A stretch of 64,000 nucleotides of DNA from assembly GCA_026708015.1 (NCBI GenBank), contig JAPOVT010000046.1:62001-126000 (forward strand). The letters run 5' to 3'. This DNA is from a bacterium (GTDB taxonomy: Bacteria; Actinomycetota; Acidimicrobiia; Acidimicrobiales; Bin134). Shown here piece by piece: positions 44,818 through 53,345 of this stretch; the first letter of the stretch is position 1; every line of letters starts with the position of its first letter. The notes beneath the pieces are model-generated. The model worked only from the letters and a program-made list of their open reading frames with translations. It made no database searches and was not told where the DNA came from. The translations under genes and the position numbers were made by a program.

Positions 44818-46212
44818 ATGAGCACAGGGATGCGCCGCCCGCACGAGCTGGACTACGACGCCATCGAGCGCCTGTTCCCGCCGCCGCCGGAGTACTTCGA
44901 GACCACCTTCTTCGAAGACCCCGACACCATTGCTCGCAAGCAACTCCTGCGCCTCCAAGACCGGGCTCAGCGGGCCTGGCAGGTGCCGTTCTTCCGCAAG
45001 CGCTGGGAGGCGGCCGGCTTCCACCCCGACCAGCTCCACACCGTCGACGACCTTTGGAAGGCCCCGGCCTACACCGTGGACGACATCCGGGCCTCCATCA
45101 ACGAGAACCCCCCGCTGGGCGATTACCAGAGCATTGGTTTGGAAGACGCCCGCAACGAGCCCATGCGGCTGTATGTGTCGGGCGGGACCACCGGGCGGTC
45201 CCGGCCCACCCTCTACACCGCCTGGGACCGGGAGGTGGGGGCCATCACCATGGCCCGAGCCCTGTACGCCGAGGGGATCCGCCCCGGAGACGTGGTTATC
45301 AACGCCTGGGCCTACTCCACCCATAACGGCGCCCACGCCTTCGACGAGGCGCTCTACCGCTGGCTCAACTGCGTGGTTCTGACCACCGGGACCGGCAATG
45401 TGACCTCCACCCGCAAGCAGGTGGAGCTGGCCCACGAGTACGGGGCGGCCGCCATTTTGACCACCGGCGACTACATGCTGAAGATGGCCGAGACCGCGGT
45501 GGAGATGGGCCTTGACCCCAAGGCCGACTTCAACATCCGGGCCTTGCCCGGCGGCCACATCGGCGACGCCGAGCGGGTCAAAGAGGTGTGGGGGGTGACC
45601 CCGGCCCAGCCCTACGGGTTCCACGAGGTGCAGAACGTGGCCATCGAATGCCCGCTGCGCAACGGCCAACTCCACATCTTTGAGGACTGCTTCGTGGTGC
45701 AGGTTGTGGACGTGGAGACCGGTGAGCAAGTGCCTGACGGCACCCAGGGGGCGCTGGTGATCACCGAGATCTACAAGACCGGTTCACCCCAGTTCCGTTA
45801 CAACATCATGGACCTGTCGTTCTTGTATCCGCCGGGCCAGTGCGAGTGCGGCTCGTGGCTGCGGCGCATGGGGCCGTTCGCCGGGCGGGGCGACAACATG
45901 GTGAAGCTGCGGGGGGTGAACGTGTGGCCCGAGGCCATCAGCGATGTGATCAGCGATGTGCCGGGGGTGACCGAGGACTTCTTCTGCCGGGCGGTTCGGG
46001 CTGGCAACCGCGACGAGATGATCGTGATGGTGGCCAGCGACGCCTCGCCTGATGAGTTCGGCGCGGTGGCCGAGCGGGTTGAAGCCCGGATCAAGGAGGT
46101 CATGAGCGTGAGGATGACCGCCGAGGTGGTGCGCCCCGGCGAGCTGGACGACCTCACCGGCATGGCCACCGGTGCGGCCAAGCTGGTGCGTTTCAAGGAC
46201 GAGCGGCCATGA
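44818..46212 (+). CDS. PaaK-like AMP-forming acyl-CoA ligase
   Basis: This 464-aa adenylate-forming enzyme of the phenylacetate-CoA ligase family should activate a carboxylate with ATP and CoA. YVSGGTTGRSRPTLYTAWDR is the phosphate-binding P-loop, GFHEVQNVAIECP the A5 region, and GRGDNMVKLRGVNVWPEAI the hinge with the conserved Arg/Lys set. ATG at 44818 matches the N-terminus of the family; the frame runs far upstream only as antisense to the previous gene. TACCGT 9 bases ahead of the ATG suggests a leaderless transcript. The stop overlaps the next gene (ATGA). Confidence 0.87.
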   Translation: MSTGMRRPHELDYDAIERLFPPPPEYFETTFFEDPDTIARKQLLRLQDRAQRAWQVPFFRKRWEAAGFHPDQLHTVDDLWKAPAYTVDDIRASINENPPLGDYQSIGLEDARNEPMRLYVSGGTTGRSRPTLYTAWDREVGAITMARALYAEGIRPGDVVINAWAYSTHNGAHAFDEALYRWLNCVVLTTGTGNVTSTRKQVELAHEYGAAAILTTGDYMLKMAETAVEMGLDPKADFNIRALPGGHIGDAERVKEVWGVTPAQPYGFHEVQNVAIECPLRNGQLHIFEDCFVVQVVDVETGEQVPDGTQGALVITEIYKTGSPQFRYNIMDLSFLYPPGQCECGSWLRRMGPFAGRGDNMVKLRGVNVWPEAISDVISDVPGVTEDFFCRAVRAGNRDEMIVMVASDASPDEFGAVAERVEARIKEVMSVRMTAEVVRPGELDDLTGMATGAAKLVRFKDERP

Positions 46213-47081
46213 GTGCCGCTGCCCCGGCCAGCGGCGCCATCGACTACTGGTGCAACCGGTTCTTCCCCGAGCAGGCCGAAATCTGGAACGCTGCGGTGGG
46301 GGCCACCGGCATCGCGGTGAAGTTCCGCACCGACGGCAACGACTCCTTCTGCGACGCCGAGACCATGGTGGCTCGCATGGACGAGCTGGGCATCGCCGCG
46401 CTGATTTTGACCGTGGCCCATCGGCCCGCCCATCCTGAGGTCACCGACTTCGAGCTGGTGGCCGCCCAGCCCGAGGATCTGGACCAGTTGGCCGCCGATT
46501 ACCCGGGCCGGTTCTTCGGCCACTGGTCCATCGACCCGCGCACCGGTATGGCCGGGGTGGATGAGGCTGCCGCCATGTTGGCCCAGCCATGGTGCGTGGG
46601 CCTGCACACCCACACCCACAGCTTCGATCGCCGCTTCGACCACGCCGACTACTACCCCTACTACGCCCTGAGCGCCACCCACGACGTGCCCTTCGTGATG
46701 CAGGCCGGCACGTCTGGCGGGCTGATGCCCAGCGAGTGCGGGGTGCCCATCGGCATCGATCGGCCCGCTCTCTACTTCCCCCAAGTGCGGTTTGTGCTGT
46801 CGCACACCGGCTGGCCGTGGGTGGCCGAGTGCATCGCCATGGCCCTCAAGTTCCCCAACGTGTACCTGGGCACCTCGGTGTACCCACCTCGGCACTGGTC
46901 GGACGAGCTGGTGGCGTTCACCAATGGCGCCGGGCGGCGCAAGTGTCTGTGGGGCACCGGATTCCCTGCTGCTGGCCACCGACATTGTCTGGACCAACTC
47001 CACGAGTTGGACCTGGGGGATGGGGCCCGGGCCAACCTGCTCGGCGACACCGCTCGACGGGTGTTCACCCGCCTGGGATGA
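46209..47081 (+). CDS. Amidohydrolase-2 family hydrolase, short form
   Basis: This is a 290-aa protein. AIDYWCNRFFPEQ replaces the usual DxHxH start, so the first metal motif is degenerate. HTHTHSFDRRFDHADYYPYY, LSHTGWPWVAECIAMA and a late GTGFPAAG segment keep the barrel layout. The family assignment is good, but metal chemistry may differ from the paralogues. It overlaps both the upstream ligase (ATGA) and abuts the downstream synthetase, forming a tight three-gene operon of acyl-CoA metabolism. Confidence 0.8.
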   Translation: MSAAAPASGAIDYWCNRFFPEQAEIWNAAVGATGIAVKFRTDGNDSFCDAETMVARMDELGIAALILTVAHRPAHPEVTDFELVAAQPEDLDQLAADYPGRFFGHWSIDPRTGMAGVDEAAAMLAQPWCVGLHTHTHSFDRRFDHADYYPYYALSATHDVPFVMQAGTSGGLMPSECGVPIGIDRPALYFPQVRFVLSHTGWPWVAECIAMALKFPNVYLGTSVYPPRHWSDELVAFTNGAGRRKCLWGTGFPAAGHRHCLDQLHELDLGDGARANLLGDTARRVFTRLG

Positions 47082-47082
47082 T

Positions 47083-49209
47083 GTGACCGTCCCCGAGCCC
47101 GAAGTCAAGGCCCTGCTGGCTGATGCCGGGGTAGTAGTGCCCAAGGGCGTGGTGGCGGCCTACGACGATGTAGTAGCCAACCCCTCGCAGCTGGCCGACA
47201 TGGTGGCGGCTTACGGGCTGGGCGGGCCACTGGTGCTGAAGGGCTTCGGCGGCAGCGTGGTTCACAAGAGCAATGTGGGCGCGGTGCGGATGGGTGTGGC
47301 GGCCTACGAGCTGAACCACGAGGCCGCCCAGATGGCGGTGGCGGTGGCCGAGGCCGGTGGGCACATCGACGGGTTCTTGGTGGAAGAGCAGGCCAATGCC
47401 GGGGTGGAGCTGCTGGTTGGGGTGGTGGACCGGCCCCCGTTCGGCCCGGTGGCCGCTCTCGGATTGGGGGGCACCCTCACCGAAGTGCTCGACGAGGTGG
47501 TGCTGCGGCTGGCCCCCATCTCCCGAGCTGACGCCGAGGCCATGGTGACCGGATTCAAGGGGGCCGAGCTGTTGGGCGGCTTCCGGGGCCAGCCTCCCGT
47601 GGACGTTGACTCGCTCATCGAGCTGTTGTTGGCCGTGGCTGGCCCCGAGGGGCTGGCGGTACACCTCGGCGGCCATCTGGCCGAGCTGGAGTGCAACCCA
47701 GTGATTGCCACCCCGAACGGCGCGATCGCGGTGGATGCCCGGCTAGTGGTGAGGAATGCCCCCGCCGATGATCGCACCGAGCCGCCTCTCGCCGACTTCG
47801 GGCCGCTGTTCGCCCCCCGGGGTATCGCGGTGGCCGGGGCCTCCACCAGTCGTCCCGGATTCGGAAACACCTTCCTGACCGCCTACCAGGAGCTGGGCTG
47901 GGGGCCGGGCACGCTGTGGGCGGTCCACCCCAAGGCGACCGAGATCGACGGCGTGCCCGCAGTGGCCTCGGTGGCCGAGATTGACGTGGACGTTGACTAT
48001 GTGGTGGGCGCGGTGCCGGCGGCGGCGTGCGCCGATCTTGTGAGGGGAGCGGCGGGCAAGGCCAAATTCATCCACGTGATCAGCGGTGGTTTTCGGGAGG
48101 CCAGCGCCGAAGGGGCCGCCTTGGAAGACGAGCTGGGCGAGGTCGCCCGAGAGTCGGGAGTGCGGGTGCTCGGCCCCAACTGCCTGGGGGCCTACGCCCC
48201 GGCCGGTCGACAGACGTTCTTGCGCAACGCCCCCACCGAGGTTGGCCGGGTGTCCATGATCTCCCAGAGCGGAGGTCTGGCCGGCGACATGGTCAAGGGC
48301 GGGGCCATCCGAGGAATCCGCCTGTCCAAGCTGTGTACCGTCGGCAACTGCATCGACGTCACCCCCGGCGAACTGCTGGAGTGGCTGGTGGACGACCCCG
48401 ACACCGGGATCATCGGCATGTACCTGGAGGATCCCCGCGACGGCCGCCGCCTCTACGACGCCCTCCACAAGGCCAAAGGCCACAAACCAGTGGTGATCCT
48501 GGTGGGGGGTCGCACAATGCAGGGCCGGGGAGCGGCTATATCCCACACCGGAGCGCTGGTGGCCGACGACCGGATATGGGAAGCCATCAGCGCATCAACC
48601 GGCGTCAGCGTCGTAGGCACCATCGAGGACCTGCTGTCGTCCATCGCCTACCTCCAGCGCTGGGCCGATGCCGACATCGGCGGCGATCTCGACACCCTGG
48701 TGCTGGGAGTGGGCGGGGGTGCCTCGGTACTGGGCACCGACGCCGCCGATAGGGCCGGTTTGGTCACCACCACTGTCAGCGACCAGGGCCAGCGGGCGCT
48801 CCGTGATTTGGGCTACGGCGTGGGGGCCAGCGTCCGCAACCCCATCGAGATCGGCTTCGGCCCGGTCTCGAAGCCCGACGTGCTGGTTCAGGCCCTCGAC
48901 CCCATCCTGGAGGTTCAGCCCTATCCCGACGTGGTGATCCACACCAACGTCCAGGCCTTCTACAGCTACGCCGGCGACGGCATTGAGCGCCTTTTCCCCA
49001 TCATCGAGACCACCGCCGCCCGAGGCTGGCCTAGCTCCCGGATGTGCCTGGTGCTCCGCAACATCGATTGCGCCCCACCCGATACCGCCGCCCGCATACA
49101 GCAGATCTGCCTCGATGCCAACTTTCCCACTGTCACCCGCTTCGCCGAGGCCATGACCGCCGTCGCCACCACCAAACGCCACGCCCGCAACCGCGCCCTC
49201 GCCGGATAG
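47083..49209 (+). CDS. NDP-forming acyl-CoA synthetase (acetyl-CoA synthetase-like, fused subunits)
   Basis: This is a 708-aa fusion with the ATP-grasp (beta) part first: GPLVLKGFGGSVVHKSNVGAV near residue 50 and ELECNPVIATPNGAIAVDA near 205. The CoA-binding Rossmann part follows (FAPRGIAVAGASTSRPGFG, about 245), then the succinyl-CoA-synthetase-like domain with VLGPNCLGAYAP and VSMISQSGGLAGD. GRGAAISHTGALVADD marks the phospho-His region. It should interconvert an acyl-CoA and its acid with ADP or GDP phosphorylation. The GTG start is two bases after the previous stop. Confidence 0.88.
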   Translation: MTVPEPEVKALLADAGVVVPKGVVAAYDDVVANPSQLADMVAAYGLGGPLVLKGFGGSVVHKSNVGAVRMGVAAYELNHEAAQMAVAVAEAGGHIDGFLVEEQANAGVELLVGVVDRPPFGPVAALGLGGTLTEVLDEVVLRLAPISRADAEAMVTGFKGAELLGGFRGQPPVDVDSLIELLLAVAGPEGLAVHLGGHLAELECNPVIATPNGAIAVDARLVVRNAPADDRTEPPLADFGPLFAPRGIAVAGASTSRPGFGNTFLTAYQELGWGPGTLWAVHPKATEIDGVPAVASVAEIDVDVDYVVGAVPAAACADLVRGAAGKAKFIHVISGGFREASAEGAALEDELGEVARESGVRVLGPNCLGAYAPAGRQTFLRNAPTEVGRVSMISQSGGLAGDMVKGGAIRGIRLSKLCTVGNCIDVTPGELLEWLVDDPDTGIIGMYLEDPRDGRRLYDALHKAKGHKPVVILVGGRTMQGRGAAISHTGALVADDRIWEAISASTGVSVVGTIEDLLSSIAYLQRWADADIGGDLDTLVLGVGGGASVLGTDAADRAGLVTTTVSDQGQRALRDLGYGVGASVRNPIEIGFGPVSKPDVLVQALDPILEVQPYPDVVIHTNVQAFYSYAGDGIERLFPIIETTAARGWPSSRMCLVLRNIDCAPPDTAARIQQICLDANFPTVTRFAEAMTAVATTKRHARNRALAG

Positions 49210-49210
49210 C

Positions 49211-49216
49211 TACCAT
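49211..49216 (+). promoter_or_regulatory. -10-like element before an SDR gene
   Basis: TACCAT lies just after the upstream stop codon and ends 6 bases before the ATG at 49223, with no Shine-Dalgarno. It is one of several leaderless-type starts in the window. Confidence 0.45.
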
Positions 49217-49222
49217 CGCCCT

Positions 49223-49987
49223 ATGCCTGCGGAGAATGAGTTTGCCGGTCGGGTGGCGCTGGTCACGGGGGCGGCGGGGGCGGCCATCGGGTCGACCACC
49301 TGCCGGACGCTGGCCTCGTATGGGGCCGGGATCGTGGTGCTGGACAACCATGAGCGCCGCACCCATGAGACCGCTGAGGCCCTGCGGGAGGCCTACGACG
49401 TGCCGGTGATGGCGGCGGTGGCCGATATCGGCGACCGGGAGCACATGGCCAAGACCATGGACCGGGTGTACGCCGAGATGGGGTCGGTGGACATCTTGGT
49501 GAACAGCGCAGCGGTCAACGTGCAGGGGAGCATCTTCGACTACAAGCCCGAGGATTGGGACTGGGTCATCGGCGTGGATCTGACCGCCTGTTGGTGGCTG
49601 ATCTGGCGGACCATCGGGGCGATGCGGGACCGCCAGTGGGGACGCATCGTGAACGTGTCTTCGGTAGCCGCCTATTTGGGAGGCAACGGCCGGGAAGGGC
49701 CGTACGCTGCGGCCAAGGCCGCCCTCAACGACGTCACCCGAGGAGTCGCCATCGAGGGCGGTCCCTACAACATCCGGGCCAACGCGGTGGCCCCCGGCCT
49801 GATCCGCTCCAAGTGGGTGGACGCCCAGGCCGAGCACTACGAGTCGTTCAAGGAAGAGACGCCGCTGCGCCGCCACGGCGAGCCCGAGGACGTGTCCAAC
49901 ACCATCGCCTTTTTGTGCAGCGACGAGTCGGCCCACATCGCCGGCCAGGTGATCAACATCTCCGGCGGGTGGTACCTCACCCCGTGA
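49223..49987 (+). CDS. Short-chain dehydrogenase/reductase (SDR)
   Basis: This is a 254-aa classical SDR. The cofactor loop is VTGAAGAAIGSTTCRTL (an expanded TGxxxGxG), with NSAAVNVQG for strand 4, catalytic Ser in NVSSVAAYLGG, and the Tyr-Lys pair in YAAAK. The C-terminal HIAGQVINISGGWYL is normal. It follows the acyl-CoA synthetase closely and could oxidise a hydroxyacyl intermediate of the same pathway, by inference only. Confidence 0.88.
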   Translation: MPAENEFAGRVALVTGAAGAAIGSTTCRTLASYGAGIVVLDNHERRTHETAEALREAYDVPVMAAVADIGDREHMAKTMDRVYAEMGSVDILVNSAAVNVQGSIFDYKPEDWDWVIGVDLTACWWLIWRTIGAMRDRQWGRIVNVSSVAAYLGGNGREGPYAAAKAALNDVTRGVAIEGGPYNIRANAVAPGLIRSKWVDAQAEHYESFKEETPLRRHGEPEDVSNTIAFLCSDESAHIAGQVINISGGWYLTP

Positions 49988-50012
49988 CCCTCGGCCCATT
50001 GAGTCCTGGCCG

Positions 50013-50792
50013 ATGAGCGGGATCGGCGGTCGGATTCGGGCCGCGGCTCCGGCGCCGGGGGAACTCGACCGCAACGCAGTGGTGCTGATCCTGCTGGCCA
50101 TCGGCACCGTCATCGCCATCCGCTACGGCGGACTGTCGTCCACTACCGACTGGCTCACCACCACCCTTGACGGCGTGGCGCTCGACGGATTGTCCAACCG
50201 CTTCGAACGGGCCTTGGGCCAATCCGAACACGCCGGGTTCAACCGCCGCATGTACTGGGGGCTGTTCCGCTGGGTGGTCTACGTGGTGCCCGCCGTGCTG
50301 GTGGCCCGTTACGTGCTGCGCACCCGCCTGCGCGATCTCGGCCTGAAGGCCGGCCCCGAGCTCCGCCGCCACGCCCCCCTCTACCTGGGCCTCTATCTTC
50401 TTCTTCTGCCGTTCGTGGTGGCGGCCAGCTTCAACGGCGAATTCCAGGACACCTACCCGTTCTACGAGCCGTCCCCCGGCATCAGCTTCTGGCCCCGCTT
50501 CTACATCTGGCAGGCGGTTTACGCCGGACAGTTCTTGGCCCTGGAGTTCTTTTTCCGCGGCGTGCTGGTCCACGGCCTGGCCCGTCGCTTTGGGGCCATG
50601 GCCGTGTTCATCGCCCTCATCCCCTACGTGATGATCCACCTCACGAAGCCCTTAGCCGAGGCCCTCGGTTCCATCGTGGCCGGCACCGTCCTCGGCTTTC
50701 TCAGCCTCCGCACCGGCTCGGTGTACTTGGGCGCCGCCCTCCACTTCGCCGTCGCACTAACCATCGACCTGCTTGTACTGGCCGTAAGCTGA
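50013..50792 (+). CDS. CPBP-family intramembrane metalloprotease-like protein
   Basis: This is a 259-aa polytopic protein with about six membrane helices. LEFFFRGVLVHGLARRFG corresponds to motif 1 (EExxxR), but the first Glu is Leu here. HLTKPLAEALGSIVAG corresponds to motif 2, and AALHFAVALTIDLLVLAV to motif 3. These are the CAAX-protease/bacteriocin-processing (ABI) motifs, with the altered first Glu possibly lowering activity. It starts 25 bases after the SDR. The function in this catabolic context is unknown. Confidence 0.78.
   Translation: MSGIGGRIRAAAPAPGELDRNAVVLILLAIGTVIAIRYGGLSSTTDWLTTTLDGVALDGLSNRFERALGQSEHAGFNRRMYWGLFRWVVYVVPAVLVARYVLRTRLRDLGLKAGPELRRHAPLYLGLYLLLLPFVVAASFNGEFQDTYPFYEPSPGISFWPRFYIWQAVYAGQFLALEFFFRGVLVHGLARRFGAMAVFIALIPYVMIHLTKPLAEALGSIVAGTVLGFLSLRTGSVYLGAALHFAVALTIDLLVLAVS
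50785..50790 (+). promoter_or_regulatory. -10-like element before an amidohydrolase
   Basis: TAAGCT overlaps the last codons of the CPBP gene and ends 7 bases before the ATG at 50798. No Shine-Dalgarno lies between. Confidence 0.4.
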
Positions 50793-50797
50793 ACTCC

Positions 50798-51991
50798 ATG
50801 GCCGCTCTCGGCTACCGCACGTTCGACTCCGACAATCACTACTACGAGGCCCCCGACTGCTTCAGCCGCCACATCGAGTCCCGCTACCGCGACATAGCCA
50901 TCACGGCAGCTCAGCAGGCCGACGGGGAGTGGGAAGTCAAAGTGGGCGACCGGCCCTACAACTTCATGCACGTGAAGTTCGACAAGACCAACGCGCCGGG
51001 CTCCATGTACGAGATGTTCAAGGCCAAGCGCGACAACCCCGACCTGAGCTGGGGCGACGCCTACACCGCCGAGAACATGCTCCCCGCCTACAAGCAGCCC
51101 GACGCCCGCCTCGACCTGCTCGATTCCCAGGGCGTGGAGTGGGCCATCCTGCTCCCCACTTTCGGAGTGTCGGTGGAGGAGTACATGGTCGACGACATTG
51201 AGCAGACCTACGCTAACCTGCGGGCCTTCAACCGGTGGCTGGAGGACGATTGGGGTTACGTCCACCAAGATCGGCTGTTCACCCCGCCGCTGCTATCGCT
51301 GCTGGAGCGAGAGCAGGCCATCGAAGAGCTCGACCGGGTGTTGGAGGCCGGGGCCCGCATCGTGCACTTGCGGCCCTGTCCGTGGGGTGGCGAGGGCCGC
51401 TCGATCGCCGACCCCTACTATGACCCGTTCTGGGCCCGCCTCAACGAGGCTCAGATCCCGATGGCGTTCCACATCTCCGATCTGCGCTACGGGGATTTGG
51501 CCGTGCGCATGGGCGACGACCCGGCGGCCAACGTGCGGGAGATGTCGGCCTTCCAGTGGGCCTTCCTCCACGGCGACCGCCCCATCATGGAGACGTTCGG
51601 GGCGCTGCTGTACGGCAACATGCACGCCCGTTTCCCCGACCTCAACTTCTTGAGCATCGAGAACGGCTCCGACTGGGTCCACTACCTGCTCACCTTGATG
51701 GACAAGAAGAAGGGCATGGCCCGCTTCGGCCCCTGGCCCGCCGGCCGCCCCGCTGGGCGCATGAGCGAGATCTTCAAGCAGTGCTGCTTCGTGTCCCCCT
51801 ACCCCGAAGACGACGTCGAAGCCCTGGCTGACCGCATCGGCCCCTCCCAAGTGCTGTTCGGCTCCGACCACCCCCACCCCGAAGGCATCGCCGACCCCAA
51901 CTCATTCATCAACCTCATCGCCAACCGCCCCGCCTCCGAACAGCGCCAAATCATGCGCGACAACGCCGCCACCCTCTTCAACGTCGCCTAA
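50798..51991 (+). CDS. Amidohydrolase-2 family metal-dependent hydrolase
   Basis: This 397-aa TIM-barrel hydrolase is related to the 31.5-kb protein. It has the N-terminal motif YRTFDSDNHYYEAPDCF and VHLRPCPWGGEG and PMAFHISDLRYGD mid-barrel. LNFLSIENGSDWVHYLL follows, then the late metal/acid motif FGSDHPHPEGIADP. The family is common in aromatic and xenobiotic catabolism; the substrate is not predictable. It is followed by a stretch of gene fragments. Confidence 0.85.
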   Translation: MAALGYRTFDSDNHYYEAPDCFSRHIESRYRDIAITAAQQADGEWEVKVGDRPYNFMHVKFDKTNAPGSMYEMFKAKRDNPDLSWGDAYTAENMLPAYKQPDARLDLLDSQGVEWAILLPTFGVSVEEYMVDDIEQTYANLRAFNRWLEDDWGYVHQDRLFTPPLLSLLEREQAIEELDRVLEAGARIVHLRPCPWGGEGRSIADPYYDPFWARLNEAQIPMAFHISDLRYGDLAVRMGDDPAANVREMSAFQWAFLHGDRPIMETFGALLYGNMHARFPDLNFLSIENGSDWVHYLLTLMDKKKGMARFGPWPAGRPAGRMSEIFKQCCFVSPYPEDDVEALADRIGPSQVLFGSDHPHPEGIADPNSFINLIANRPASEQRQIMRDNAATLFNVA

Positions 51992-51994
51992 CCC

Positions 51995-52153
51995 TCACCT
52001 CGCGGGGACGAAGCCGCCGTCGACGATGATGCATTGGCCGGTGATGTAGCTGCCGGAGTCGGAGGCTAGGAGGAGGGCGGTGCCGACGAGCTCGTCGGGG
52101 TGGCCGATGTCGGACGTGCGGCCCATGGCCTCGGGGCCGGTGTTGCGGGTCAT
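51995..52153 (-). pseudogene. SDR C-terminal remnant, copy 1
   Basis: This is a 52-codon minus-strand fragment ending in the typical SDR tail: [20 protein letters not shown], then [17 protein letters not shown] and TGA. The Rossmann and catalytic parts are absent upstream. About 110 bases are nearly identical (roughly 88 percent by eye) to a second fragment at 53179-53310 in the same orientation. The two flank a toxin-antitoxin module. Confidence 0.75.
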
Positions 52154-52314
52154 GGTGGTGTCCACCTTCAAAGTCGCCTAAGCCCCACGCCCGCTCGACC
52201 GGGAATTGCAGGTTGTAGTTGGCGGCTCCGTGGAACTTGCCGGCGCTGACATACAGCTCATTGGGAAAGGCGGCACCCTCGGGACTGATGTGACAGTAGT
52301 CGATCACGACTGAG

Positions 52315-52392
52315 GTGCGCGACCATCTCTTCCTGATCGGTCTGGACCGACCCGAGAAATACAATGGCTACACGCTGACGATGGCGTGCGAT
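52315..52392 (+). pseudogene. Enoyl-CoA hydratase N-terminal remnant
   Basis: GTG-led reading gives VRDHLFLIGLDRPEKYNGYT, the usual N-terminal beta strand and RPxxxN motif of crotonases. It then dissolves into unrelated sequence. Between this and the SDR remnant, the minus strand reads an orphan peptide (PNELYVSAGKFHGAANYNLQ) from an unrecognised gene. The stretch 52.0-52.4 kb is a patchwork of fragments. Confidence 0.5.
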
Positions 52393-52444
52393 CGTTCATC
52401 GAGCGTCGAACCACGAAGTTCAAGGGGTGCTAGCTGCCCCCCGC

Positions 52445-52870
52445 TCAGGCCGGCGTCTCCCAGCGCACATCGGGAAAGCGGGAGAAGTCGTGGTCGTAGG
52501 ACACGATTTGAGAGTGGTGCTCGATGGCTAGTGCGGCGAGGTGGGCATCGTTGATGAGATTGCCTCCCGCACCAAATGGAGCCACGAGATCGCGGACCAG
52601 ACCGAGATGGCGAGCAGTGGGTTCAACCACAACCGCGGCCGGTTGAGACAGCCAGGCCTCTACCTGATCTAGCGCTCTGGCCACAGATAGTGGTGATGAG
52701 AAGAGATTCGCCTTGGTTGACAGTCGCACGAAGGCCAGCAGCACAATCCAGGAAAACGCCACTGTTGCCCCACCGGAGAGTGCCCCATCCAGCCAGGAAC
52801 GTGCCTCGTGATGGCGAGGCGCGTCCTCGTTTACGGCATAGAGCAGGACGTTGGCGTCAATCAGCTTCAC
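52445..52870 (-). CDS. PIN-domain toxin (VapC-like)
   Basis: This is a 141-aa protein. KLIDANVLLYAVNEDAPRHH supplies Asp 5, SWIVLLAFVRLSTK the middle helix, NLINDAHLAALAIEH the third acidic position, and SYDHDFSRFPDVRW the C-terminal strand with further acids. It belongs to the VapC subgroup with a W-x-x-x-x-F-x-R helix. ATG at 52870 overlaps the antitoxin stop (ATGA). The ribonuclease site appears intact. The module sits between two SDR remnants. Confidence 0.87.
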   Translation of the reverse strand: MKLIDANVLLYAVNEDAPRHHEARSWLDGALSGGATVAFSWIVLLAFVRLSTKANLFSSPLSVARALDQVEAWLSQPAAVVVEPTARHLGLVRDLVAPFGAGGNLINDAHLAALAIEHHSQIVSYDHDFSRFPDVRWETPA

Positions 52871-53109
52871 GATCTGGTCTGCATTCTTCGCACCAGTTCG
52901 TCGTCCTCAAGCTCGCCGGCTAGGTGAAGTGCTTTGTCGAGATTGACCGTGGGCTGGCCCATCGCCGCCGTCGAAGTTCGAAACTCTTGTGGCCCTCTGA
53001 TGCTGTCCCTACCCTCCCTGACGAGGTCGTTGAGCGCCTGCTTGAACGAAACCCGACGGTCTTTCATTCGTTGGCGCACGATTTGCTCGGTATCAGAGTC
53101 AAGCGTCAC
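52867..53109 (-). CDS. Ribbon-helix-helix-type antitoxin (VapB-like)
   Basis: This is an 80-aa protein. MTLDSDTEQIVRQRMKDRRV then SFKQALNDLVREGRD is an N-terminal strand-helix-helix typical of RHH antitoxins. The C-terminal AGELEDDELVRRM is the toxin-neutralising helix. The start is GTG at 53109 with AAGGA about 7 bases upstream. The AT-rich run before it offers TATGAT and TATGCT as -10 candidates. It overlaps the toxin gene by ATGA. Confidence 0.82.
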   Translation of the reverse strand: MTLDSDTEQIVRQRMKDRRVSFKQALNDLVREGRDSIRGPQEFRTSTAAMGQPTVNLDKALHLAGELEDDELVRRMQTRS

Positions 53110-53178
53110 TGTTGTCCTTATTTTGACAGCATAGCATCATAATTTTTGATGCTTAGCTGTCACTCTGCCGACGTACGA

Positions 53179-53310
53179 CTACCTCGCAGGCACGAAGCCG
53201 CCGTCGACGATGATGCATTGGCCGGTGATGTAGCTGCCGGCGTCAGAGGCCAAGAGGAGAGCGGCGCCGACCAGTTCGTCGGGGTGGCCGATGCGACCGA
53301 GGTTGACCAT
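53179..53310 (-). pseudogene. SDR C-terminal remnant, copy 2
   Basis: This is a 43-codon fragment reading [20 protein letters not shown] and [17 protein letters not shown] before TAG, the same peptide tail as the remnant at 51995-52153. It directly precedes, on the same strand, the vapBC module and lies downstream of menB. No other part of the SDR gene is present nearby. Confidence 0.75.
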
Positions 53311-53345
53311 GGCCGCACCCTAACCAGAGCCAGATTGGAACAGGA

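Noticed and set aside
43681..46212. An 843-codon plus-strand frame
   Set aside because: Only the part from ATG 44818 looks like a protein (PaaK-like ligase); the first 380 codons are antisense to the amidohydrolase and have His/Val/Gly-rich shadow composition.
52154..52314. Minus-strand peptide containing PNELYVSAGKFHGAANYNLQ as a gene
   Set aside because: It runs out of frame into the SDR remnant and has no start or family; treated as part of a fragment patchwork.
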